Shown here piece after piece: positions 1 to 7,074 of a stretch of 64,000 bases of DNA. Made by a program: the position numbers and the translations under genes. Positions within the stretch are counted from its first letter, which is position 1. The number at the start of each line of letters is the position of its first letter. The notes under the pieces are model-generated. The model saw only the letters and a list, made by a program, of their open reading frames with translations. It was not told the origin of the DNA and ran no database searches. The stretch is from Shimia gijangensis (GTDB lineage: Bacteria > Pseudomonadota > Alphaproteobacteria > Rhodobacterales > Rhodobacteraceae), in assembly GCF_900142085.1 (NCBI RefSeq), contig NZ_FQZQ01000003.1, positions 186,001-250,000 of the forward strand. The letters are read 5' to 3'.

Positions 1-806
1 CCAACTATGGCCTGAATACCATACTGCCCAGACGTGCGGTGGTGGGGACGACCGAAACCATCCTGTCTGAAGCACAAAGCGGACTTTGGGATCATGGTGA
101 AGCTTTGCAAGTCCGTCTGGTGTCAGGGGCTCTGGAAAGTATCAGCCAAGAGGCATTGTTAAACGGCGGCAATCTGGCGATGATCGGGGACGGCAGCTCA
201 GGAAACTGGGAGTTGTTTCAGTTTCGGGATGCCGAATTGATCGCGCCTGACACATGGTGGATAAGGACGCGCCTGCGAGGGCAGTTGGGATCAGATGCGC
301 TGATGCCGGTTGCCTGGCCGATCGGATCGTATTTTGTACTGTTTGGGTCCGAGTTTTCGCAGATTGAAATGGCCAGTTCGGCTCGCAATATCGCGCGCCA
401 CTACCGTATTGGTCCGGCGCAGCGCGGCTATGACGATCCAACTTATGAGCATAGGATCGAAGCCTTTGCCGGCAACGGGATGCGGCCATATGCGCCGTGC
501 CATCTGCGTACCAGACAAATGCCAAACGGAAATATGGATATCACCTGGATTCGCCGAACTCGTATTGATGGAGATGGGTGGGACCTGCCCGAAGTACCAT
601 TGGGCGAAGAAAGCGAGCGGTATCACCTGCGCGTGATAAAGGACGGCAGTATCTTGACCGAAACCCATGTGTCTGAGCCAAATTGGAGCTACACGCTGGC
701 GCAGCGGTTGGCGGATGGGGCGACCGGGGGAATCGAGATTTCGATTGCGCAAGTATCGGCGCGGTACGGAGCAGGACTTTTTGCGACACTGCCGGTCGAT
801 GTGTGA
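1..806 (+). CDS. GTA host-specificity / tail tip protein, C-terminal part (partial at left edge)
   Basis: The reading frame is open from base 3 to the stop at 804-806, so only the last 267 residues are visible and the true start lies outside the window. The visible part has the character of the C-terminal region of the large tail-tip/host-specificity protein (gp15-type) that closes Rhodobacterales gene transfer agent clusters; these proteins are usually over 1,200 residues long and sit at the distal tail. Segments such as NGGNLAMIGD, WELFQFRDAEL and RTRLRGQLGSD are what I associate with this family. It is followed after 5 bases by a DUF7742-type gene on the same strand. Family assignment is from recognition of the sequence, not from a search, and the rest of the cluster would have to lie to the left. 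Confidence 0.75.
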   Translation, partial: NYGLNTILPRRAVVGTTETILSEAQSGLWDHGEALQVRLVSGALESISQEALLNGGNLAMIGDGSSGNWELFQFRDAELIAPDTWWIRTRLRGQLGSDALMPVAWPIGSYFVLFGSEFSQIEMASSARNIARHYRIGPAQRGYDDPTYEHRIEAFAGNGMRPYAPCHLRTRQMPNGNMDITWIRRTRIDGDGWDLPEVPLGEESERYHLRVIKDGSILTETHVSEPNWSYTLAQRLADGATGGIEISIAQVSARYGAGLFATLPVDV

Positions 807-811
807 ACCTC

Positions 812-1120
812 ATGCGGCGGGTTATGCACGGAGACGTTGTGACAGCGGCGCTGGTCTTGTTGGGGGTGCCTGACGAGACCCGGCAAAGCCTGTGTCGCCG
901 AATGATTGTCGAAGCGCATGCGGCGCATCGTTACTTCCGCCGCTTTGGGCGTTCACATGCCCTTTGGGGGGATGGATCGCTAATGTCCTGCGCGCTCAAG
1001 CGGACTGTGCCACCAGAGCCGGGATTTTCTGACTCGCAATACTGCGGTTGTATGGAAATGGTGCTACATGAATTGAGTACCTGGCGCACGGCGCGTCAGG
1101 TCACCCACGGGCGCAGTTGA
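812..1120 (+). CDS. DUF7742-type small protein at the end of the GTA cluster
   Basis: This 102-residue protein starts with ATG 5 bases after the stop of the tail protein. It has a compact, basic, helical look with a VVTAALVLLGVP segment, a run rich in His/Arg (AAHRYFRRFGRSH), and then LWGDGSLMSCAL. I recognise this as the small uncharacterised family (DUF7742) seen directly after the gp15-type gene in Rhodobacteraceae gene transfer agent clusters. No catalytic motif is evident. Its last 20 bases overlap the 3' end of the convergent DksA-like gene. Whether it is part of the particle or merely a neighbour is not shown by the sequence. Confidence 0.65.
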   Translation: MRRVMHGDVVTAALVLLGVPDETRQSLCRRMIVEAHAAHRYFRRFGRSHALWGDGSLMSCALKRTVPPEPGFSDSQYCGCMEMVLHELSTWRTARQVTHGRS

Positions 1121-1439
1121 TGCATTTGCGGACCGAAGGATCGAACTCCAGCCGTTTGGGGGCAATGTCGTCGCCGCAATCGTCACAATAGCCAAACTCG
1201 TCTTCTTCAATACGCACAAGTGCAGCCTGCAAGGCCTGCTTTTTGACATTACGTCGGGTTTGATTTGCTTTGGCCATTGCCTGCGATTGAAGCGCGTCCA
1301 TACGGCTGAGACGGCCGACCGCCTGTTGATCCAATGTGACAACTGCCTGGCCATCATGGCCCAGCTTGTCTTCCTCCTTCAGAGCGGCCAGATGCGTCTC
1401 AATCAAGGTGCGATATTTCTGCTGCGCCTTCACATTCAC
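1101..1439 (-). CDS. DksA/TraR-type zinc-finger protein
   Basis: About 112 residues ending in a C4 zinc finger of the DksA/TraR type: CDDC, then 17 residues, then CINC close to the C-terminus. The N-terminal two thirds is a predicted helical hairpin (KAQQKYRTLIETHLAALKEED, then RMDALQSQAMAKANQ), which in this family enters the RNA polymerase secondary channel. The longest frame would begin with GTG at 1460, but that codon sits directly against an AAAGG with no spacing. GTG at 1439 has GAGAGG nine bases upstream and is preferred. The gene is divergent from cysE and its 3' end overlaps the preceding GTA-linked gene. Family members affect transcription or stay uncharacterised; the exact role here is not known. 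Confidence 0.8.
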   Translation of the reverse strand: MNVKAQQKYRTLIETHLAALKEEDKLGHDGQAVVTLDQQAVGRLSRMDALQSQAMAKANQTRRNVKKQALQAALVRIEEDEFGYCDDCGDDIAPKRLEFDPSVRKCINCARG

Positions 1440-1480
1440 GTTGATGAACCTCTCGATCACGCCTTTGAATTTGCGGCTGG

Positions 1481-1503
1481 TTGACTATGTAGTGTAGTCT
1501 AAC
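1481..1503. promoter_or_regulatory. Short inverted repeat between dksA-like gene and cysE
   Basis: GACTA, seven bases, TAGTC lies in the divergent spacer, about 22 bases before the cysE start. It overlaps a TTGACT that could serve as a -35 element. The arms are only five bases long, so it may be chance. Confidence 0.25.
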
Positions 1504-1524
1504 GGCAGAAAAGGACGATTTGCC

Positions 1525-2328
1525 ATGGCCGAAACGCGCAGCAAGATATCTGAGATTGATCCAACCTGGCAGCGGATCACTGCCGAGGCAGAAGCTGCTG
1601 TCCGAGAAGAACCGCTCATGGGCGGATTGGTGCATGCCTGTGTTTTGCACCACAAATCTATCGAACGTGCGCTGAGCTACCGCTTTGCGGCCAAGCTGGC
1701 GTCGAACGAGATGTCCATGGTGGTATTGCGCGAGATCGCAGATGAGGGGTTTGCCGAAGATCCTGATCTTATCGCGTCTGCGCGCGCTGACCTCATGGCG
1801 ATTTTTGAGCGTGATCCGGCCTGCCACCGTTTGTTGCAGCCAATCCTGTACTTCAAAGGTTATCAGGCCGTGCAAGCCTATCGCATCGGCAATTGGTTGT
1901 GGCGCCAGGGACGCAAGGATCTGGCCTATTTCATCCAGATGCGCACCTCCGAGATTTTTGGGATCGACATTCATCCGGGCGCGCGTATTGGCAAAGGTAT
2001 CATGATCGACCATGCCCATTCCATCGTGATTGGCGAAACCGCCGTGGTGGGTGACAATGTGTCGATGCTGCATTCAGTAACGCTTGGCGGGACTGGCAAA
2101 GAAGAGGAAGACCGGCACCCCAAGATCGGTGATGGTGTGTTGATTGGCGCCGGGGCCAAGGTTCTGGGCAATATCACAGTCGGTCATTGCAGTCGGATTG
2201 CGGCGGGGTCTGTGGTTCTGGAAGATATTCCACCGTGCAAAACTGTGGCAGGCGTGCCTGCCAAAATCGTTGGTGAAGCAGGATGTGATCAGCCGGCTGT
2301 GAGCATGGATCAGTTACTCGAGCACTAA
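1525..2328 (+). CDS. cysE: Serine O-acetyltransferase
   Basis: 267 residues, the usual length for CysE. It transfers acetyl from acetyl-CoA to serine, giving O-acetylserine for cysteine synthesis in the cytoplasm. The N-terminal helical SATase domain covers roughly residues 10-140. It is followed by the left-handed beta-helix hexapeptide repeats (IGKGIMIDHAHSIVIGETA, VTLGGTGKE, GAGAKVLGNITVG), including the Asp-His pair (MIDHAH) used in catalysis. The start ATG follows AAAGGA. The gene has its own spacer on both sides and ends at a strong bidirectional terminator shared with the convergent pdh operon. No leader peptide or cysteine riboswitch was seen. Confidence 0.95.
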   Translation: MAETRSKISEIDPTWQRITAEAEAAVREEPLMGGLVHACVLHHKSIERALSYRFAAKLASNEMSMVVLREIADEGFAEDPDLIASARADLMAIFERDPACHRLLQPILYFKGYQAVQAYRIGNWLWRQGRKDLAYFIQMRTSEIFGIDIHPGARIGKGIMIDHAHSIVIGETAVVGDNVSMLHSVTLGGTGKEEEDRHPKIGDGVLIGAGAKVLGNITVGHCSRIAAGSVVLEDIPPCKTVAGVPAKIVGEAGCDQPAVSMDQLLEH

Positions 2329-2345
2329 TTTATCGAGTTCGAAAA

Positions 2346-2379
2346 ACAAAAGCGCCGCAGGATGTTGCGGCGCTTTTTT
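2346..2379. terminator. Bidirectional terminator between cysE and pdhC
   Basis: A perfect stem AAAGCGCCGCA / TGCGGCGCTTT with a GGATGT loop. Runs of T follow on the plus strand, and runs of A precede it, giving U-runs on the minus strand. It can end both the cysE and pdh transcripts. Confidence 0.85.
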
Positions 2380-2398
2380 GATGTGAATCTCTCGAATT

Positions 2399-3700
2399 TT
2401 AGACCAGCATCGTCATTGGGTTTTCCAAATTGTCGACGATGGATCCGAGCAATTCAGCGCCAAGTGCCCCGTCAATCACACGATGATCCACCGACAGTGT
2501 GACGGACATGACCGTGGCCACTTCCAGTGCTCCGTCTTTGCCCACCACCGGTTTCTTCACACCAGCCCCCACAGCAAGGATTGCCCCATGCGGCGGATTG
2601 ATGACGGCGTCGAAATTGTCGATCCCGAACATGCCAAGGTTTGAAATGGCAAAGCTGCCGCCCTGATACTCGTGAGGCGCCAGTTTGCGGTCTCGGGCAC
2701 GGGTCGCGAGGTCTTTCATCTCTGCTGACAACGCCGACAGGGACTTGGTGTCGGCATCCTGAAGAACCGGCGTAAACAATCCGCCTTCAATCGCGACAGC
2801 CACAGCCACATCTGATGGTGTCAACTTCAGAATGCGATCCCCGGCCCAGACGGCATTGGCATCCGGCACTGATTGCAGGGCCAAAGCACAGGCCTTGATG
2901 ATGAAATCGTTGACCGACAGTTTGATGCCGCGGGATTCCAGTTGTCCGTTTAGCTCGGCGCGGAATTTCATCAGGGCATCCAGACGAATGTCGCGACGCA
3001 AATAGAAATGCGGGATGGTTTGTTTGGCTTCTGTCAGGCGGGCCGCAATCACTTTGCGCATGCCGTCCAGCGGTACTTCGGTGATTTCGCGGCCTTCATA
3101 CATCCGCGCGACCACTGATGCATCAACGCTGGCTGGCATAGCAACCGGGGTAGTGGCAGGCGTTGTCGTTGTTGCGGCTTGCGGTGCTGCGCCGGGCTGG
3201 GCAGATTCGACATCTGCTTTGACGATCCGGCCTCGGGGACCAGACCCTTGCAAAGCTGCCAGGTCGACGCCCTTGTCGGCTGCAATGCGTCGGGCAAGTG
3301 GAGAGGCAAAGATGCGATTGCCATCAGAGGAAAGCGCGACTGGTGCGGTGGCGGGCGCCTCGGAGACCGCTGAAGAAGCCGCCTTGTGGCTCGCGTCAAC
3401 TGCAGACGTGGCTTCCGGAGTCGGTGCAGATGAAGCAGGGACGGTGCTGGCGTCTTCGCCCTCTTCCAGCAACACAGCAATGGCGGTGTTTACCAAGACG
3501 CCTTCTGTGCCCTCGGCAATCAGAAGCGGCCCCATTATGCCCTCGTCCACCGCCTCGAACTCCATCGTGGCCTTGTCGGTTTCAATCTCGGCAATAATAT
3601 CTCCGGATCGCACTTCGTCGCCTTCTTTGACCAGCCATTTGGCCAGTGTGCCGTCTTCCATGGTAGGGGACAGGGCAGGCATAAGAATTTCAATCGGCAT
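2399..3700 (-). CDS. pdhC: Pyruvate dehydrogenase complex E2, dihydrolipoamide acetyltransferase
   Basis: 433 residues with the E2 architecture. There is one N-terminal lipoyl domain (about 1-80, lipoyl lysine in ETDKATMEF), then an Ala/Pro-rich linker. The peripheral subunit-binding domain follows (about 133-168, FASPLARRIAADKGVDL), then a second linker. The catalytic acetyltransferase core runs from about 210 to the end with the active-site HRVIDG motif. It moves acetyl groups from E1 to CoA and forms the core of the PDH complex. The start is one base after the stop of the upstream small membrane protein gene (TGA-A-ATG), which suggests translational coupling. The lipoyl domain closely resembles the one fused to PdhB in the same operon. 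Confidence 0.95.
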   Translation of the reverse strand: MPIEILMPALSPTMEDGTLAKWLVKEGDEVRSGDIIAEIETDKATMEFEAVDEGIMGPLLIAEGTEGVLVNTAIAVLLEEGEDASTVPASSAPTPEATSAVDASHKAASSAVSEAPATAPVALSSDGNRIFASPLARRIAADKGVDLAALQGSGPRGRIVKADVESAQPGAAPQAATTTTPATTPVAMPASVDASVVARMYEGREITEVPLDGMRKVIAARLTEAKQTIPHFYLRRDIRLDALMKFRAELNGQLESRGIKLSVNDFIIKACALALQSVPDANAVWAGDRILKLTPSDVAVAVAIEGGLFTPVLQDADTKSLSALSAEMKDLATRARDRKLAPHEYQGGSFAISNLGMFGIDNFDAVINPPHGAILAVGAGVKKPVVGKDGALEVATVMSVTLSVDHRVIDGALGAELLGSIVDNLENPMTMLV

Positions 3701-3701
3701 T

Positions 3702-4073
3702 TCAGTTTACTCCCTGTGTTGCGCAGCCGGCCGGGGCCGGCGGGGCGCAGTGGGCTTGGATTTTGGCAACCTGACCGTCGGTCAGCTTAAGATAAATTGA
3801 TCCGGTTGTGATCCCATCGGCGCCTTTGACAGAGTGGGTCAGCCCCAGCGCAGTGAGCTGCTTTGTGGCTTCTTGTGTGGTCATGCCAACCCAGTTTGCC
3901 TCGGTCATTCCATGCAAAATTGCATTTTCCTGTTTTAGAACCTCATTTTCTAAGACCAACTCTGTGACCTTGGGGCCTTGAATAAAGAGGCTCGCAATGT
4001 CGCTCAGGAAATAGATGCTGCCAACAGTCAGTCCGCCGACAAGCACCCCAGTTATGAAACCTTTCCACTGCAT
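3702..4073 (-). CDS. Small membrane protein embedded in the pdh operon (PASTA-like tail?)
   Basis: A 123-residue protein of no family I can name. It starts one base after the pdhB stop and ends one base before the pdhC start, so it is firmly inside the operon. It shows a membrane segment at about residues 5-25 (FITGVLVGGLTVGSIYFL), then a short coiled-coil-like stretch (VTELVLENEVLKQENAIL). A soluble part follows with VGMTTQEATKQLTALGL, reminiscent of a PASTA repeat (Gly-Met... Glu-Ala... Leu... Gly-Leu). Two cysteines (HCAPPAPAGC) are near the C-terminus. With the membrane segment at the N-terminus the rest is probably periplasmic. Its role next to cytoplasmic PDH subunits is unclear; the PASTA resemblance is a guess from pattern only. 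Confidence 0.75.
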   Translation of the reverse strand: MQWKGFITGVLVGGLTVGSIYFLSDIASLFIQGPKVTELVLENEVLKQENAILHGMTEANWVGMTTQEATKQLTALGLTHSVKGADGITTGSIYLKLTDGQVAKIQAHCAPPAPAGCATQGVN

Positions 4074-4074
4074 A

Positions 4075-5439
4075 TCAGCGATATGTCACTTGTTTGACAG
4101 CTGCGATCACATCGGCAGTTGTCACAAGGGCCAGTTTCTCAAGATTGGATGCATAAGGCATCGGCACGTCCTTGCCCGTACAGTTGATCACCGGCGCGTC
4201 GAGGTAATCAAACGCACGCTCCATGATGGTTGCAGACAAATGATTGCCAATCGATCCCACCGGCCAACCCTCTTCAACGGTGACACAGCGGTTGGTTTTC
4301 ATCACCGAGTTGATCACAGTGTCGTAATCAATCGGACGCAGGGTGCGCAGGTCGATAACTTCGGCATTGATACCGCCTTCGGCAAGCTTTTCAGCGGCTT
4401 CCAGCGCGTACTGCATGCCGATGCCAAAGCTGACAATCGTCACATCCGAACCTTCGCGCCAGATACGCGCCTTGCCAAATGGAATGGTGAAATCATCCAT
4501 GGCAGGCACATCAAACGCGCGGCCATAAAGGATTTCGTTCTCCAGAAAGATTACCGGGTTCGGATCACGGATCGCGGTCTTGAGCAGGCCTTTGGCATCT
4601 GACGCAGAATAGGGCATCACCACTTTGAGACCGGGAATCTGTGAATACCATGCGGCGTAGTCCTGGCTGTGCTGGGCTCCAACTCGTGCAGCAGCGCCGT
4701 TTGCCCCGCGAAACACCATCGGAGCGCCCATTTGACCACCAGACATATAGAGCGTTTTTGCCGCAGAGTTGATAATGTGATCAATAGCTTGCATGGCAAA
4801 GTTGAAGGTCATGAATTCAACGATTGGCTTTAGGCCACCATAAGCAGCGCCCACTGCGATCCCGGTAAAGCCATGTTCCGTGATCGGCGTGTCGATCACG
4901 CGCTTGGAACCAAACTCATCCAACAACCCTTGCGAGACTTTGTAGGCGCCCTGATACTCGGCAACCTCTTCACCCATCAGATAGACATCTTCATCACTAC
5001 GCATTTCTTCGGCCATTGCATCGCGCAGGGCCTCGCGGACGGTTTGCTGCTTCATCGGTGTGCCCTCGGGCCAATCCGGCGAGAGGTCTACGGGCGCTGC
5101 AACCGGAGGAGCGGCCACCGAGGCAGGTGCTGCGACCGGTGCCGGCGCAGGAGCTGCGGATGCGTCTGAAGGTGCGGGAGCCGCGCCGGCCTCTTCTCCG
5201 TCTTCCAATAAGGTCGCAATTGCAGTGTTTACAGCCACGTTTTCAGTGCCTTCAGCCACCAGAATATGGCCGATAACCCCGTCATCGACGGCTTCGAACT
5301 CCATCGTGGCTTTGTCGGTTTCAATTTCGGCAATGATGTCTCCGGACGACACGGCGTCGCCCTCTTTTACGAGCCATTTTGCCAGCGTGCCTTCTTCCAT
5401 CGTAGGTGACAGGGCGGGCATCAGTATTTCAGTAGCCAT
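4075..5439 (-). CDS. pdhB: Pyruvate dehydrogenase E1 beta subunit with N-terminal lipoyl domain
   Basis: 454 residues, longer than a plain E1-beta (about 330) because residues 1-80 form an extra lipoyl domain with [10 protein letters not shown] Pro/Ala-rich flexible linker follows (about 85-125), and then the transketolase-like E1-beta body ([13 protein letters not shown] onward). With PdhA it forms the thiamine-diphosphate-dependent decarboxylase of the PDH complex. A lipoyl domain on E1-beta is typical of alphaproteobacterial complexes. The start ATG has a good AGAGGAGAG ribosome site. It lies 22 bases downstream of pdhA and is followed after one base by the small membrane protein gene. Confidence 0.95.
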   Translation of the reverse strand: MATEILMPALSPTMEEGTLAKWLVKEGDAVSSGDIIAEIETDKATMEFEAVDDGVIGHILVAEGTENVAVNTAIATLLEDGEEAGAAPAPSDASAAPAPAPVAAPASVAAPPVAAPVDLSPDWPEGTPMKQQTVREALRDAMAEEMRSDEDVYLMGEEVAEYQGAYKVSQGLLDEFGSKRVIDTPITEHGFTGIAVGAAYGGLKPIVEFMTFNFAMQAIDHIINSAAKTLYMSGGQMGAPMVFRGANGAAARVGAQHSQDYAAWYSQIPGLKVVMPYSASDAKGLLKTAIRDPNPVIFLENEILYGRAFDVPAMDDFTIPFGKARIWREGSDVTIVSFGIGMQYALEAAEKLAEGGINAEVIDLRTLRPIDYDTVINSVMKTNRCVTVEEGWPVGSIGNHLSATIMERAFDYLDAPVINCTGKDVPMPYASNLEKLALVTTADVIAAVKQVTYR

Positions 5440-5461
5440 TTTCTACTCTCCTCTGTCAGTC

Positions 5462-6451
5462 TCAGGCGTAAATATCGGTCCACAGCTCTTCGGCTGCGGG
5501 CAGGGGACTTTCTTTGGCGAACTCGGCGCTGGCGTTCACCACTGCCTTGATTTCCTTGTCGATCGCCTTGAGGTCTTCTTCGGTGGCGTGCTTGCCAGTC
5601 AGGATCATCTGGCGGACATGCTCAATCGCGTCACGTTCTTCGCGCATCTTCTGCACTTCTTCGCGAGTGCGATATTTGGCGGGATCCGACATAGAGTGAC
5701 CGCGGTAGCGATAGGTTTTAACTTCGAGGATATAGGGCCCTTTGCCTTTGCGACAGTGCGCAACAGCGCGCTCGCCAGCGTCCTTAACGGCCAGCACATC
5801 CATACCGTCCACAGCCTCGCCCGGAATGCCAAAGGCTTCGCCGCGGGTGTAGATATCGGGTGTAGAAGTAGAGCGGGTTTGCGCCGTACCCATAGCGTAC
5901 TGGTTGTTTTCAATGACAAAAATCACAGGAAGGTCCCAGAGTGCAGCCATATTGAAGGTTTCATAGACCTGGCCCTGGTTCGAAGCGCCATCCCCGAAAT
6001 AGGTGAAGGTTACGCGCCCGTTGCCTTTGTATTTGTCGGCAAAAGCCAGACCCGCACCCAAAGGAACTTGCGCACCAACAATACCATGGCCACCATAGAA
6101 ATGCGCCTCTTTCGAGAACATGTGCATTGAGCCGCCTTTGCCCTTGGAATAACCGCCTTCGCGACCCGTCAGCTCGGCCATGACGCCATTTGCATCCATG
6201 CCGCAGGCCAGCATATGGCCGTGGTCACGATAGGATGTAATACGTTTGTCGCCGTCTTCTGCTGCGGCTTCAAGGCCGACAACAACGGCTTCCTGACCGA
6301 TGTAAAGGTGGCAGAAACCACCGATCAACCCCATGCCATAAAGCTGTCCGGCCTTTTCTTCAAAGCGTCGGATCAGAAGCATCTCGCGGTAGTATTTCTT
6401 GAGTTCGTCGCCAGACACATTGGTCTTTTTGGCGGGCTTTTTGGCAGCCAT
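5462..6451 (-). CDS. pdhA: Pyruvate dehydrogenase E1 alpha subunit
   Basis: 329 residues, as expected for the E1-alpha subunit. The N-terminus is Lys-rich (MAAKKPAKKTN). The thiamine-diphosphate motif GDGASNQG is followed by NNQYAMGT, and the phosphorylation-loop-like YRYRGHSMSDP is present. The protein decarboxylates pyruvate and passes the hydroxyethyl group to lipoyl domains on PdhB/PdhC. The start follows GGGAGG. It is the first gene of the leftward pdh operon. A 20-bp perfect palindrome lies 22 bases upstream of the start, a candidate operator for the whole operon. The dihydrolipoamide dehydrogenase partner is encoded about 24 kb away at 29750. Confidence 0.95.
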   Translation of the reverse strand: MAAKKPAKKTNVSGDELKKYYREMLLIRRFEEKAGQLYGMGLIGGFCHLYIGQEAVVVGLEAAAEDGDKRITSYRDHGHMLACGMDANGVMAELTGREGGYSKGKGGSMHMFSKEAHFYGGHGIVGAQVPLGAGLAFADKYKGNGRVTFTYFGDGASNQGQVYETFNMAALWDLPVIFVIENNQYAMGTAQTRSTSTPDIYTRGEAFGIPGEAVDGMDVLAVKDAGERAVAHCRKGKGPYILEVKTYRYRGHSMSDPAKYRTREEVQKMREERDAIEHVRQMILTGKHATEEDLKAIDKEIKAVVNASAEFAKESPLPAAEELWTDIYA

Positions 6452-6473
6452 TCCAAGCCTCCCAGCAAATAGA

Positions 6474-6493
6474 ATAGTTTAGCATTAAACTAT
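6474..6493. promoter_or_regulatory. Perfect 20-bp palindrome upstream of pdhA
   Basis: Two 8-base arms, ATAGTTTA and TAAACTAT, around a GCAT core, centred about 32 bases before the pdhA start in an AT-rich spacer. The size and symmetry suit a dimeric repressor such as a MarR/GntR-type protein. No regulator gene is adjacent, so the binding protein is unknown. Confidence 0.5.
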
Positions 6494-6593
6494 ATGCTAT
6501 CCGATACGATACAAAGTGGCGAGCGGAAATTTTGACAAACACCGAGGCCAATATCCGGACCCCCGGCGTATTTTTGGCCAGATAAATAAAGGT

Positions 6594-6896
6594 CTAACGA
6601 ATGACGATTTCGTCTGACCGGATCAATCCAAGTACATCGCGAGCCTGTTGGTCAAGCAGATCAAGGTCAAGATAATCGTCAGAAAGGCGCTGAGTCAGGT
6701 TTTCCATGTGCCCAACATCGGCCTGTAGAAGCTTTAACTCGGCCATCAGAGCAGTCCGGTCTGCTTCGATTTCAACACGACGAAAGACGCCATAGTCGCC
6801 CTGAACTGCCGCAAAGGTGAAATAGATCGACAAAGCAAAGCATACTCCGAAAAACAGGAGTGCCCCTAGGGCCGGTCTGGATTTCTGTGTTGTCAT
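6594..6896 (-). CDS. ftsB: Septum formation initiator FtsB/DivIC-type protein
   Basis: A 100-residue bitopic protein: a short cytoplasmic N-terminus, one membrane segment at about residues 12-30 (ALGALLFFGVCFALSIYFTF), then a coiled coil (ADRTALMAELKLLQADVGHMENLTQRL). The C-terminal part has the DYLDLDLLDQQARDVLGL segment that follows the coiled coil in this family. FtsB bridges FtsL and FtsQ in the divisome. A longer frame reaches back to a TTG at 6908, but ATG at 6896 has GAGG six bases upstream and is preferred. The gene sits 142 bases before pdhA on the same strand, the ftsB-pdhA order common in alphaproteobacteria. Confidence 0.88.
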   Translation of the reverse strand: MTTQKSRPALGALLFFGVCFALSIYFTFAAVQGDYGVFRRVEIEADRTALMAELKLLQADVGHMENLTQRLSDDYLDLDLLDQQARDVLGLIRSDEIVIR

Positions 6897-7074
6897 GCTC
6901 TGCCTCAAACGCGTCCTTTGCGGACGTCTTTAAGCACTATGACATAAGTGATTCGTTCTGTGAAACTCTTTTTTACCAATCGCTTGGCTTTTTCTGTTCA
7001 TTTGTGACGTCACGATTCTCTGGCTCCAATTCGTGCCGTGCCGTTAGGCTGAGGTAACGATTGGAGATTGCCTG

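Noticed and set aside
1399-2073. Long minus-strand frame opposite cysE
   Set aside because: It runs antisense to a clear cysE gene, has no ribosome site and no recognisable product.
3015-3800. Long plus-strand frame opposite pdhC
   Set aside because: It mirrors the Ala/Pro-rich linkers of pdhC and shows only low-complexity Ser/Ala composition.
2399-5439. Near-identical lipoyl domains in pdhB and pdhC suggesting a recent duplication
   Set aside because: A lipoyl domain on both subunits is standard for alphaproteobacteria. The similarity fits common ancestry and functional constraint, so it is not reported as novel.
5060-6130. Plus-strand frame of over 350 codons opposite pdhB/pdhA
   Set aside because: It spans two real genes and their junction in antisense and has no family pattern.
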